A DNA stretch of 64,000 nucleotides from Antitrichia curtipendula. Taxonomy: Eukaryota > Streptophyta > Bryopsida > Hypnales > Leucodontaceae. The stretch is taken from contig OX579642.1 of assembly GCA_951230915.1 (NCBI GenBank), positions 6,882,001-6,946,000 on the forward strand. Reading direction: 5' to 3'. How positions within the stretch are numbered: the first letter of the stretch is position 1; the number at the start of each line of letters is the position of its first letter. A model generated the notes under the pieces. That model made no database searches. It was given only the letters and a program-made list of their open reading frames with translations, and had not been told where the DNA came from. Below, in pieces: positions 19,356 to 32,864 of the stretch. The position numbers and the translations under genes were made by a program.

Positions 19356-22300
19356 TTTATCCTTACGCATGTAATCCTATTCACATTTTTAAATGTATTT
19401 TAACTTTATTTTTAACTTTTTCTTTAACCTTTTCTAATAAGGGCCCCCAATAGCTATTTTTTTTCTTAAATTTACTAATTTTTCTTTCTATACTTTCCAA
19501 TGCAAGAATTACACATTTAAATTATGATTTGAAATCCAAAACTTAGAATGACATATGATTTTTTTGGAGAGAAAAAGAGTGATAATTATTAAGAAGTTGG
19601 TATATAGTTAAGTATTGGAGATGTTGTCGTAAAGATTTTTTGAAAATCAAGCCCCTCAAGTTGAATCCCCCTTTAAGGATTAAGGCATACTCAAGGTATT
19701 GATGAACTAAATCTTAATCTATTGAAATAGTTAACTCAAACCTATTTGTCACCAACACTAACAATGCAAGCAAAATAGAGGAGAGATGACCACAATAGCT
19801 TGATTGAAGTGCAAAACATAAATCATAAGAATATTGTTGTTTTGCAAGCTTGGTGAGAAGGATCAAAATTGTAAATAGAAGTGTAGGAGAATTGATTAGT
19901 GAATGTTAGTGTTTAGAAGGAACACACCTAATGTGCTTATAAGCACTATTCCAAAAACAAATTAGTGAGCTACAACCAAGGATTTAGCCCTATTGAGAGT
20001 GGGTTTATTGGAGGGTTTTTTAAACATAATTGCATAACTAAATAGATGGATCTTTTATGGTAAGAGCTAGCTAGGAAGAGACTAACAAGATGAGATGACT
20101 ATTCAAGAGAAAATTCAAATCACTCTATGAAAGAGGGGCCAAAGGTTCAAGCAATCAAGCCTCGGGAGAGAACCTTTAAAAGATCTTGACCCTTGAAAGT
20201 TGGTGAAGAAAAAGCCTCCAAGTAGCCTCCATGAAGGTTGATAAAGGGCTCACAAATTTAGACTTTATTTTTAAATTTAGACCAAATAAAGAACCTCCAG
20301 GTGACACCAAGCTATCCTTCGCTTCTTTTTTCTTGGAAAAAGTTCTTAAATGGTATTCTTTCTTGATAGATGAAGGGGCAACATACCTTTTTGAAAGGTG
20401 TTTTTTCTAGATCATGTCGGATGCCTTTTTGCCAAGCTATTCTTGGCCACAATTCGAGTAGTTCTTATAATCTTTTTTGTTCTACAACATCATAGCTTCA
20501 AATAAATTGTACATTCTTTAAAATTTTAATTCTACAAAGTTTGTCTTGTATTCATCTTATATAGTTTGTTTTTTTATTTTTTTCCCTATCATTGTACTCA
20601 CTCTATACCTAAGTTATTTCATGAGTTATTTCAACTATTCAAAAGAGGGACAAAAGGTTCCTTTTAATACATGTTTATAAAGGTGAAAACGGATCTACCA
20701 ATGTTTAAATGCCCTATGCATCCTAAATAGCAAACATAAAGGTTTTCAAACATCTAAAAGATTGTTTGTACTCAAGAAATGAAGCAATCATGAGGACAAA
20801 TTTTGGGCTCAGATAGGCATGAAAGTTTATTTTGAACTTCAAAGGCCATAAATCAACCAATTTCTATATATTTTGCATAAATAAAAGGTTTAAATATTAA
20901 AGCTTTAATGTTCTCTATACTTCTATCAATGATTTTTAATAAAATTTAATAAAATTTTAATTTTAAAATCTTGAAACTTGTTATTTTTTTAAATTTTGAT
21001 TTTTTAAAATAAAAAAAATATTTTTTATTCATGAAAATTTAATTTGTTAATACATGGATTTATAAATTTATAAATTCAAAATTATGTAGTTTGTTGCATT
21101 TTTAAGTTAATAAATTTTATTAGATTTTAGTATTTAACTTTATAAATCTGTTGTATATTTTTTAATTTTAAGTTAATTGAAATGAAACATTCATCAACCA
21201 AAAAACTTTGTTAGAAATAATTTCTATTCAAAGTCGCCACCTCTGCATTAGTCTAAATGGGTCCATTCATTTACAAATAATAATTACTAATATCTCATTG
21301 TTGTTATTCTTCTATGTTTTTGGCTAAATATTTTACTTCCTCAATTTCTACCCAAAACTAGAGTTGGACACTACATTGAGAATGATTAAGGATTTAAGGG
21401 TGAATTTAGTGTAAGATATTTTCACACTTGATGTTAGGAGTGAAATGTTAGGAGTGATATTAACAAAATAAATTTATTACAGTCTAAAAGAGCACTTAAC
21501 TTCATCTTCAAAATTCTAGCTTCCATGTAAAATCATCTAAATAAGTACTTAAAAATGATTCATAGTATTGAATTATCTACTTCCTTTTGGGTCTTATTGT
21601 TGGAAGTCAAAGGGGATTTTAGTTTCTATATTGTTTGTACATATTTTTTTCCTTGGTAACTTGGTGTTTTATAAAATGAAGATGCGCATTTGAATGAATT
21701 TGGCTCTTGAAGTTGAAATTTAGAGCATTTTTTCAAATTTGATAGACAAGTTTTAAAAAAGTAAGTCTTGCAAGGAAAATATTCTTCTTATATGGAATTG
21801 AAGTTGATAGAAATTGGGTTTTAGAACTAAGTAGCAATTAGATTCAATTACTGAACCCCTTGGAAGACGAAACCTATAAATATGTAGCCAAAATTTAAAT
21901 TTTTTTTCATTGCATGCTCCATTTTTCTTCTATATAGGCATTGTTTGTTTGTTGTTTGTTTTTAAAGATGAAATCACTTGTCTTTTATATGAAATAAAAT
22001 TTGGTAAAAACTTGAAATTGTTGTGAATTTTGGAAGAAAAAGTGAAGACAATTCACATTAAATAGAAAACAATCTAAAAATGCTTAAAAACTTTAGGTAT
22101 TGTGAGTGTATATTATAGTGAAGAATATTACAATGTAAAAGAGAATTTTATAATGTTCTAAAATTAAAAAATAAATAGACTATACTAATATATCCAAAGT
22201 TCAAATTGCAATAAAATATATAACCCTAAGAATTTTTCAATTTTTTCAATTGGAGTATATACTAGACTTCATCAACCCCTAAAATTCTTTTATGTTTAGA

Positions 22301-24850
22301 GGCTCAAACTTTTTCAAAATACTTGCCCCTAAAGCAAGGTCAAAATCTTCATCAATATTTATTTTTTAACAAATCCAACCATAAGATCCTTTGGTTAACT
22401 TGTTCAAGTACATTGTCCCAAAATCTTAGAGTAAATATCTCCCCTGATTACAAATTCAATGCGCCTAAACTTCAAAATTTAAGCTTTCTTAACCCTTCCA
22501 AAAGGTGAAGTTTTGTCTTTCAACATTTTTAGAAAAAAAACAAGTATGTCCTATAACTTGTATGTTTTAGTGAATATTTTGGAAGATGGGTTGAAAACAT
22601 ATGTAAAAAATTAACCAAAAAGACTTTCATATTCTTTAAAAAAAATTTATAAAGTGGAAGTTATTATTGAATGAAAGATAAAACTAATATGGTAACAACT
22701 TTTGAAAGAATTTGAGAATTGTTAATTCCAGCGATGTGAATGTTAGTAAATGATTAATATTAATATTGTTTTTTATTAAAAAAATTAAAAAGTGAAAACA
22801 AAAGACGACTATATATGTTTTTTGTACCTTCATTGCCCGCAAAATAAAACTCTTCTTAACTTTTACCTCACTATTTGGAATTGAATGGTTCAAATGTTTT
22901 TGAATAGGTATCAGTCTATAAAATCAAAAAAATAATTAATATTTTTTTAGAATATATTTTTTCTTGCCCAATTTGACATTGAAATTAAAGTAACCCTTCT
23001 TACTTTTGTAATATTTATTGGAACAATATAAAACAAAGCTTCACATGTAGATTATAATGAGTAGTATCCATTGTAAAAAATTCATGCAAAAATTCCAAAT
23101 TATGAAGTCAATATCTAAAGCCTATCCGAGTTTTTAAAAAGCTCAAAGTGGGCTCCTTGGTCCTTTGGGGTTTAATTTCATCTCATTAGTTGAGTGCAAA
23201 TTCAAAAAAATACGCATTTTTGAAAATCTAAGATCTAAAAGCAAAAAATATAAGTTGCCAAAATACATTAGAAAATAATTTTTTGCAATTTGTTTTTGCA
23301 AAATCTTCTTTATTAGAAAAGTCAATAATTCCTCAGTGAAGAGATTTCTACTAGTATATGCTGCAAACAATGGAGTTATTTTTTTTTTATATAAATCTCC
23401 AATCATGGCCAAAATATGATAGTCCCTCCAAAAATTTTGGCGTCACTCATTAGCCACGGTTATAGCTTTGTATCGCAAAAAACAAAATTGGCTATAAATA
23501 CACATAAGGAAATTTCGAAAATCAAATTAGATTGGAAGCCTTATTCAATTGCTTCATGTTATATAAAGTGGGTACTCCTAAAACTGACACTAATTGCTAT
23601 CGTGCCTGATTAATATTAATAGATTGTTCAAATTTTCATAGTTTATTATTGGGAAATGAAAGTAGGTTCCAATGTACCAAAGAACACAACATTTGGATGA
23701 CCTATGCAAAAGTTATGAAGGAACAAAGTTTGGTTCTAAAAGCGTTTCTTCCACATAGGTACATAATTGATTTTGGAGATGTACATAGAGTGAAGATGGC
23801 AATTTAGGGATAGTGGCGCATTAGGAGGGCCACTGTATTCCAACTTCATTTCTAAACCTAAATCTAAGACAGCCAATTTTTTCTTAATCATGTGGCGCAA
23901 ACCTCATAAAAAAAGGAAACTATCTTAAATTTACATTCTAAAATTTTACAAAGAATGTAAAGTAAAGATCTCATTGTGGTCAGATGATCCATAGTAGACA
24001 CCTAGGGAATTATCCCATCATGGTTTTTTAGATTTTTAGATTTTGACTTCAATGCATGTCTTACATGACACTAATAGAATGATTAGGAACTTCATTAGGA
24101 ACTTCCAATTTTTTAGTGAGAATTCATTGTAAGAATTGAGTTTCTACGTCTTCCTTGTTAGAAAGTACTATGACTGCTTTAGGTGAGCAAAATGAGCATG
24201 ATGGATTAAGATTTTGTTGATTCTAAGGTAGTCTACAAACTCTTTTGGGCCATGATGCATTGAACACTTCAAAAATTCATAGCAAATTCATACTTTGTCA
24301 AAAAAAAACATAATTTTAATTGCTCTCATTGTTTCTTACACTTGCACTACTGTGAGAAAAAAATTGAAAGCTTTCAGCAACGACAAGAGGTCGAACTCCT
24401 AATTGTGACCACAACGGTCTGTTTTACCTTAAACATTGAAGTAATTTTGGTGGAATGCACAATTAGATGTAAGGTAGTGTGCTCTAAAAGCGCCCATCTT
24501 CTTCAAACCGCCCCTATTTTTGGTGGAAAATGGAGATGGAATGATCCTTAAATGGACTAGTTTAGCAATTGAATGTATCAAGGAAAATTTGTTTTTCTAT
24601 TGCAAGAGCCAATCATTGTCTTTGATTTCCGCACATCTCTTTACAAGTTGCAAGTGGACAGATTTTGGAAGACCTATGGTCACAAATAGGTGCCTATGCC
24701 CTGAATCTTTGAAAATTCATAAGTAATTCAAAAATGCTTGGAAAAATACAAAACCACTTGTGTTAGGTTCCAAATCTATTTTTCTTTCTCTGAAAAATGA
24801 TCTAAAAATATTTTCGTCCACGAAAGCCTGTGAAAAAGGCGGACCAGCCC
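19356..24850. other. 5.5 kb AT-rich DNA without recognisable genes
   Basis: All frames are short and lack domains. 19600-20450 is less AT-rich and has the texture of a decayed retroelement, but I find no coding motif, LTR pair or primer site. 23640-23760 includes a phrase (gacctatgcaaaagttatgaaggaacaaag) resembling part of the 180-bp repeat family at 34.0 and 53.7 kb. Confidence 0.5.
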
Positions 24851-24854
24851 TTAA

Positions 24855-25494
24855 ATGGTCGCTTTAAGAGCATACTACCTTACTTCCCTTACCAAGTGTG
24901 AACGAACCTTCATCAGCCCCTTGCATCCCATTGAAATTGCGGCCGCTGGCCCCACATCCAGATACGCCCAGAAATCTACATACGGGTGTAGATCCCCGAT
25001 CTCTGACCTGTTCCTCCCTTGCTGGCCCACTATAGCTCCTCAACCACCGGCTCGTCTTTGTCGATCTCGTGAAAGCTCCTGCATCGTCCGTGATCGACCT
25101 CCACCAGTTCTCGACTAACCGAAGTTCTCCAATTTCTTCATTCCCTCGCCAGTTTCCCGAAATTCAATCCCAGTGCAAAATTGAAACCTCGTGAGGTTGG
25201 TAAATGGTGCAAGAATTTCAAACCCAAAGCTTAAAGTTTTAGATTTCGGTTCTCCGTGTGTGAGTACCGGCCGGCCGGCCGGCAATGGAGAATCAGATTT
25301 GTGGAATCCTGACTGCTTGAGAGATCCCTACTGAAGTTGGGGTTGTGCACGACTGCTTGGACGTTGATCTGTTGAGAATTTCCTTGAATACAACCGTGTC
25401 GGTATGGTAACTAGGAAGAACGGGAGTCCTTCAATTTGAAGTTGCCACCGACAATTGAATTCTACTAGCTAGTGACAGGATTGCATCCCGAGAA
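24855..25494 (+). promoter_or_regulatory. Promoter/leader of the DA1-family gene with two 12-codon uORFs
   Basis: GC rises abruptly at about 24850. The leader contains a (CCGG)4 run at about 25267-25282. Two short upstream ORFs precede the main start: 25285-25320 (begins MENQICG) and 25404-25439 (begins MVTRKNG), each 12 codons with stop. No convincing TATA box is visible, and the transcription start is unknown, so whether the uORFs are transcribed is inferred. Confidence 0.5.
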
Positions 25495-28400
25495 ATGGCG
25501 TGGTTCGACAAGGTTTTCGGCACTCCGGGCTCTTCTAGTTATCGCTACCACGAAGGGGATGAGTATCCGGGGTACACGAACATCCCCCGCCGGACGACTT
25601 CGGATGGCTGGCCGGGTTCCAACATCTTCCAGGTGCAATTCTAGCGCGCACTTGTCAAAATTCGCAATTTCTAATTTGTTTTAGAACTACCCTGATTAGT
25701 GTGAGACATAATTATGGCAGGATCCACGCTCCCTTGACATTGAATTTGACTTTGCGATGACTCACAAATACTAAGTTTTTGCCTGATTAGTGAGAGACAT
25801 AATTTGTGGCAGGATCCACGAAGTTTTGAATCTGCGACTTCTTACGATTACTACGATCCCGACGATAGGCCGCCGTCGTATGATCATCGGCCGCCCTATG
25901 AAATTGACGAGCGCCCGCCGAGCAACACGAACGACCGGCCGATTTACAACCACGAGAGAGCTTCGCATCCGCAGGAGGCTATCGCTGGCACAGAAGCCTC
26001 GGATCTCGCTCTTGCGTTGGCTCTGTCGGAAGAAGAGCAGAGTGAGTGGTGTACTAGGCCCTGCTTGTTTGAATTAGGGTTAGGCTAGCATCGCAATGGA
26101 AATTCTAGTGTTGTCGGTGGCGAATTCGATCCTTGGGTGATGACCTAATTAGTGGGGTTCAGATTAGTTGCGGAGGTAAACAGTGGGTTAGAATGTAGAA
26201 TCGGGACCCCCCCTGCTGTATATATTTTCACCCTTAGATGTTTCCAATTCAAGATGTCCCTACTAGTCGCATCTTGCAGCGAAGGCTCCTGATTCTACGT
26301 CTGTCTCCAAACATTGTTCAACTTTAAGCGCTTCCATCGCTGGAATGGAATGTGAGGGTCAATAGGAGAAGAAGGTGAAATTGCAGCTGGGGACTGTGCA
26401 ATCTCATCTTCTTTCAAATTTCTATTTAACAAGCATGCTAGTCTCCGCCATTGACAAGATTAACATGACGGTTCAATCTCTAAGCATAATGATCAGTTTT
26501 CACTTGTTTGAGGGTGACAACTTCCAACTTGCATCTATTGACTGCGAGAATTGTTGATACAGGAAGAAATAAACCTCCGTCAGATACGAGTGCGGACGAG
26601 GAGCTAGCGAGAGCCTTGCAGGAGAGTCTAGACCTCGAGTACCGTGCTCAGCGGCCGACGCTGCGTCCGCCAGGAATCAAGTAAGTGAAGTATTGGCAAC
26701 ATTGAACTCTTGTCTAACTCTGGTTTTTATCTCCTTTTGTTGCTTTGTCTTCAACTTTTTCTGAAGAGTGCTCGTGGAACCAGTAGACCGAGCGCGACGG
26801 AAGGCTGCGCGGGGTGTAAGCAACCGCTTGGCTATGGTCGCTTCTTGAGCTGCATGGGGAAGAATTGGCATCCCCACTGTTTCCGGTGCAAGCTCTGCAG
26901 CAAACCTATTGCCGACCGCGAGTTTTCGGTGCAGGGAGGGGATGCCTACCACCGTGATTGCTACAAGGAGATCTTCCACCCCAAGTGCGAAGTTTGCTGC
27001 CAATTTGTAAGTGATGGGATTCATCTGTATGCGCAATCTTCACATTATCAATTCGAGTGGAATTCGTCCGAATGTTTCATGGAGTTCGTTAAACTCGTTG
27101 AATTGGCGTGTTTCTGAGCGCCAGAACTGTGATATTCAAGTTCTAAGGACTCTAAAAATAAGAACTTGTATTGATCTGAAGTTCCAGAGCGGCGCATGGA
27201 AAGTGTGTCTCTTGAAATGTGGTCATTTTAACGAATATGACGTTTTTGTGCAGATTCCAACGAATGCGCAAGGATTGATCGAGTATCGATCTCATCCCTT
27301 CTGGAACCAAAAGTATTGTCCCCGACACGAGAGGGATGGCACGCCTCGGTGCTGTAGTTGTGATCGCATTGAGGTAAAAATCGCATTAGAAACCCTAATC
27401 CTCATGTCCAGTACCTTAAATCTTGCGCTGTGGTTCAGACTAAAAAATGGACTCGGTAATGAGAAAGCAGAACCTCGTCATGAGTATGACATGTCAAGCC
27501 TCTTTTAGTTCCATACCCACTCCTATCACTTTCATTGCCACATGATGAATGTGATTGGAAAGAGGGAGGGTGGTGTAGATTTATTACTCCATCCTCTCCA
27601 CACTTTTGAAGGAGTTGTAGATCTCCAAGATATTGACAGTGATTGAATCTAGTTTCGAAGCAGAATTCTTACAATTATGAGATGTAAGTATGCTCTCAAT
27701 GCGTGATTGTCACCTCCACAAAAATGTGCTCTGTTGAGGTTAATATGTTTTGATTGGTTGGTTTGGGGTCGCAGACAGCTGGAGTGCAGTATCCAGCCCT
27801 GGAAGATGGACGCAAGCTGTGCCTGGAGTGTTTGGAGACGGCGATCGTGGATACCAAGGAATGCCAACCCCTGTACCGCGACATCCTGAAATTCTACAAG
27901 AACGTGGGGATGATGATTGATCAGGAAGTTTCCATGCTTCTGGTGGCTCGCGAGGCGCTGAACGAAGCACGCGAGGGAGAGAAAGAGGGAATGCATACTT
28001 CGGAGACGCGGGGGCTTTGCCTTTCAGAAGAACAAACCATCACTACGGTCAGTCTGCAACATTTTCTTACGTGGTGTGCTGTACCAGTAACACAATGCAT
28101 TGTGTGGCTTTAGAGGGAGTCACGGTTGTGCTTCCCTTCTCCTATTTGCCCATCTCTATGAATGGAGAAATGGTCACTTCAAGCTTGTTGAAACCCTAAA
28201 TCATGGAGCATTGGAAAGGAAGAATGAGAGACGAAGAGATTTGCAGGAAGAGTGCACTAGAGCTTGCCCCATCTAACCCTCCATTTTGGGCGCTCAGAGA
28301 ATAGGAATGAAATGTAAAACATAGGGATGAAGTTTAGGATTCCATGAGTTTGCTGAAATTACTGGAGATTTCAAGAAGTTTGTTCAACAGGCCCATTTAG

Positions 28401-29727
28401 AGAAGCTAAATGAAAACTGAAGCTCATGAGCCTCTCTAAACATGGTTTGGTATACCGTGGTGACTGTTAATAATCTCACGAAGATTGTAAGTGTAGTCTG
28501 ATTAGTTTTGGTTGATGTGAAGTTTCTGAAGATCTGGGCATTTTTTGCAACTGGCAAGCAGGTATTTGGAGGGAAGACCCCTAGATTCTCCAGGGGTCCT
28601 TTTAATATGTGGACGGAGCCGCAGAAGCTTGTGCGTCACTGTGAAGTCACAGCCATCCTTGTTCTCTACGGCCTTCCCAGGTACCTAATTCTGTTACTGC
28701 CAATGTACAAGATGTGAAGATCTCTATATGGTCGCTCTGTTTTTGTGATCCAGAGAATAAACTGCAAATTGGACTCACCCTCGCGCACACTGCAATCTAT
28801 AGGATTGTTTGCAGATTCTGGTAAACTTGAAAGTAGGAACGAGCTTGTGAGACCATTTTTGTGGTGAGACTTCCTCTGATCGGCTTTGGGGAATTGGTAT
28901 ATTTTGCAGGCTGCTTACAGGATCTATATTAGCTCATGAGCTTATGCATGCCTGGCTGCGGTTGGCAGGTGCGCCTCTATTTCCAGACCTTCTGTATCTC
29001 TAACTTAAGTCAAATGAGTCACTTCCACCTTTGTGACAATTAGAGGGCGAAGGATAATAAGTTTCAAAATCATCCTCTTCATTCAATTTATCTAGCATGA
29101 TGTCAATGAGAATCCTACAATCTTGGTAGATTGATGGTGAAGAAAGAAGAGAGTGGTTTTGATATGGTAGACTAAATTTCAAAATTGAAAATGAAAGAAA
29201 GGGAATTGGTTATGACTTACAAACGAGCTCCTCTTTTCGAATGGCTGCTTGCTACTACCTCTAAAAAATCTTACTCCTTGAGATTGTGACAACGTATTCC
29301 ACATCTTGTTGGTTCTCAGTGTCGCCGAACAGAGCTTGTAGAATGTGTCACAAATGCTTCAGGGCGATGATTGATGCTTCCGATTTTCTGTACTCCAAGT
29401 CTGATAATGGTTTGATGGAAACCTTCACCGTGTTTTTCAGGAGGGTTTCCTCGTATGCGCCCTGAGGTCGAAGAAGGCATATGCCAAGTGATGTCCCACA
29501 TCTGGTTGTCAGCCGAGCTTCGGAGAGCAGAGAATCAAGCCTCCACAAGTGGGAAAGGGACCCTTACGCCCTCTCAAAAGCGTCTGGGAGAGTTTTACCT
29601 CCACCAGATCGCCACAGACGCCTCTCCCGTTTACGGAGAGGGCTTTCGCCGGGCGTTGGTAGCAGTGAACCAGTTTGGGCTGGCACCAGTGCTGGAGCAT
29701 CTCCGGCGCACCGCCAACTTCCCTTAA
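25495..29727 (+). CDS. DA1: DA1/DAR-family ubiquitin-activated peptidase (UIM-LIM-metallopeptidase)
   Basis: Exons: 25495-25632, 25813-26041, 26563-26680, 26769-27006, 27254-27373, 27775-28047, 28562-28680, 28910-28968, 29441-29727; total 1581 bp, 526 aa, close to Arabidopsis DA1 (532 aa). Every junction is GT-AG and keeps frame. Domains: two ubiquitin-interacting motifs (LALALALSEEEQ near 112-122; DEELARALQESLDLE near 133-147); a LIM domain (CAGC...HPHCFRCKLC, about 174-230) followed by a second Cys-rich unit (PRCCSC); then the conserved DA1 C-terminal region with TRGLCLSEEQTITTV and the zinc-peptidase motif HELMHAWLR (about 421-429) plus RPEVEEGICQV. In Arabidopsis, DA1 limits organ size by cleaving growth regulators after ubiquitylation by BB/DA2. 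All motif residues are intact, so the gene looks functional. Intron 1 holds a duplicated acceptor (see findings). Confidence 0.95.
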
Positions 29728-32700
29728 TGACACAACACAACATAACACAACCTGCAGACAAAAATTATATTTTCAATTTTTCATGGACACGTGAAGAGCT
29801 TGTTTGTTTTAAGACATCGCAACAAAGCCTTCAGGCTCATCCATGAAGCCTTTGGGTGTGCTCTTTTCCCTGTCATTCTGACGGGGCACTTGTATATTAG
29901 TAACAAAAGCACATCAGGAGATATACAAGTAGTATGTAAGTTTTAATATTCTCTAGGACTGGAAAGCAATTGAGAGCAGAACCAGTGGTAGTTTTGTGAT
30001 GTGATAGGTTTTGCTGAAGTGAGCAAGAGCCATCGCTTGCAGGCTACTGTTGCTGCATGCCTAGGACCCAGTCATGCGTGCTCCTTATGCCCTAGTTGAG
30101 GATGAGACATTGGAATTGCGTACCAACATGACAATTTAACGTATAGAACTCGAAATTTCCTATGATTCATGCTGATGCCTGCACCAAAATAACCCACGTG
30201 ATTGGTTACTGTAATTTGCACTTGTGACCAAATCAAAGTTTATCGAGCTTGGTTTCGGTGCCACCACAATGCAGGATTCTGACGCCGATGGATGTGGCGG
30301 AGTCTCAATGGTTGGGAGGAGGATCAGAACCCAATCCTGAGACTTTTCTTCGTTGTACTTTCAACCCAATAAAAGAATCTGCTTTAACATCTGAGATGCA
30401 ACCAATGAGATTGAACGGTACAAATTTATTCATAAGTGCAGTGTTGAATTTTTCAAAATCTAAATTTTTTTTATTGTTACCATCTTTTAGCAAATCAAGA
30501 GTTCAGAATTTGAGCGTAGGATCAAGCGCAACATGATCTTAAAGATTCTACACTTAGATTTGGCATATTGAATATATACCAAAAATCAAAAGTTCTTTAA
30601 AAAATCAAGATAGCAAATTTAAAAGTGGCATTTGCATTGGCTTGACGGCTAGTTCTTCATGACCATCGGAGTCATACTATGAAAAGATATTTTCAAGTTA
30701 CCACCAACCAAGTCACCTAGCTACTTGAGACTTGAGAGGAAATGTATATATAATTTATAACTCCAACCTATTCTTTATTTTGACATGATTTAAGAGCCTG
30801 ACTCTCACATTATACTCATGAATATACTGCAGTGACGCCCTTGGACTACATACCTTTGTTTGCTTGACCATTACCTAATATTACCAAATGTAAAAACTCA
30901 CCTTTCTCCATTACACTCCGTACGTACCAAATAAAAAGAAGACTCGAAAAGTCTGATACGGAGGGGCCACTCAAAAGTGACTGTGAATGGGTGAAAATAA
31001 TCTTTTCTTGTATAGTAGCTTCTTGTAGCTTTTGGTGCCCGCTATCTGAGATGAGCTCAAGATTGTCCCAGAAAACAGTTTGGATTCCTTTCCCAAGAGT
31101 GTTAATTAAGGTACCTATTCAAAAATGTTATTAGTACTACTGATTTGTAAATAATGTTTGATAACCTCGCCCCTGATTGCCGTTCCCTAAATAATTCGTC
31201 ACTCTTAACACTAACAATGTCAGTGTGACGAAATTCCACCGGATGACAGTTTTCACAATCAGCTTGTCACATTTCCAAATCAGTAGTCCTAACGTTTGTC
31301 TCTGGCTGTCCAATTCAGAGTAAGACGACGTCGTGACTAACATCTACTACCCACATCATGCATGAGAAACCCGACTACGAAATGACGTGCTCCACAGCAT
31401 CCGAATCCGAGATCTGTCTCCATTGATCCGACGAGCAGCGTTGAAATTGATCCATCCTGTCTACCATTCAACAAAGCTGTCTGCAAGCACTAAATAACGC
31501 AGACAGTGCGAGATGTACCGAAAATTCCAGTGCAATTGGGCGGTGTTCTGGAATTCGGTATGCCAAAGCGCACAATCAAACAAACGTGAAACGAAGCAAA
31601 TCGGATATCATGACGACGAATTACAAGGTTAATCTCTCAGATCACATATAAACAGAGTGATGGAACGCATTTGAGTATTGCTATACTTCCCATGGTCTTC
31701 CCTTGGTTCAGACTACTGAGTACCAAAAGAGATGCTGAAGAACATCTGGGTATCTAGTACTTTCAATATCCCTTTCCTCCCTCTTTTGAAGGGATCTTCG
31801 GTTGACGAGTCAGAGATTTATCTCAAAGGTATCATTTTACCTCTTTTCCAAGGATGTCGTTGGACTTGTGGATTTCTCCACCCAGGTAGAATTCAATCAG
31901 GTCAACATGAGTCAGAATGACCCATTGGGAACCTCCTTGCAGCTCCGATCCCACAGTTCATGATTTGAGCTCACGTCGCATCCACCTCCCTATCAAACTC
32001 ATGAAGTTTGTTGCAGTACTGTCAAGAGAAGGGGACTGTAGAGATATAAGCAATGACCTCGTAGGGTTGTCAAATCACGCATGCACTACCATAGCGTACA
32101 CTAATGAATAGCACGCTAGTTGCAGGCAGTTGGGGCCACAGCACGCAAGTTGAGCAAAACCACAGCAAATCCTAGAAATTCCACAGTGAAGGGAAGCTTT
32201 CTCCACCCTTCTGGACCTCTAACATAGCTGCCGTCTACTGAATTACCTCGGGTACTGTTGTGAAGGATCGTACGACGCTGATTCCACCCCGACGTTCATC
32301 TTGTGATATACGTTACTGGTACAGAGGCGTGCCGTTCATGAAATGCTGAAATATCTCCACTTCGTCTCGTACCTTGCAACTTGCAAAGACACATAGATCC
32401 GGCGGAGTTCTCTACGTACCTTGGCAACGGCTCCTGAATTAGCTGTGGGCGGGCTCCTGGTTACTTCGCTCTAACACTCTGTGCACCGAAGGCTTCATTT
32501 CGTAGAGCTTGAAAAATGTTCGCATGCATGAAACTATATTACTCCGTAATTAACTTCCTCGTGATGTGGTGGCTTGAAATTTGCGGTATTCTTAGTCGGC
32601 GATACTGTTCATAGAAGATGCTCATCTAACCATGTAGTTGTGTTAGAATAGAAGTCTTATTTGTGCTCGATCACAAACGGAATGACGTAGTCCAGTTTCT

Positions 32701-32790
32701 CGTACTCAATAGTATCGATATCGTCTATGCAACTAAGCTCGAATTGCAGCGAGCGAAGCATTTGAGGGATTTTCCGATTGACAAAGAGAG
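29728..32790. other. Intergenic between the DA1 and LEA_2 genes
   Basis: Includes the DA1 3' UTR (from 29728). Composition becomes AT-rich at 30400-31100 and mixed at 31300-32790. Frames of 60-95 codons (for example 30249-30536, 31732-31920) have no domain or splice support. The last kilobase is presumably promoter of the LEA_2 gene. Confidence 0.45.
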
Positions 32791-32800
32791 AATTTTATAA
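32791..32800 (+). promoter_or_regulatory. Candidate TATA box of the LEA_2/NHL gene
   Basis: gaattttataagc lies about 67 bp upstream of the ATG at 32865, giving an expected leader of about 35-40 nt. Confidence 0.4.
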
Positions 32801-32864
32801 GCTCGAGGATTTTTGTTATCATACACTTCCTGCTTTCGTGACTGCGGACATAAATTAAGGGGGG

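Noticed and set aside
27011..27508. 165-codon frame inside the DA1 gene
   Set aside because: It is read-through of introns 4 and 5; splice consensus and the LIM/DA1 alignment fix the true exons.
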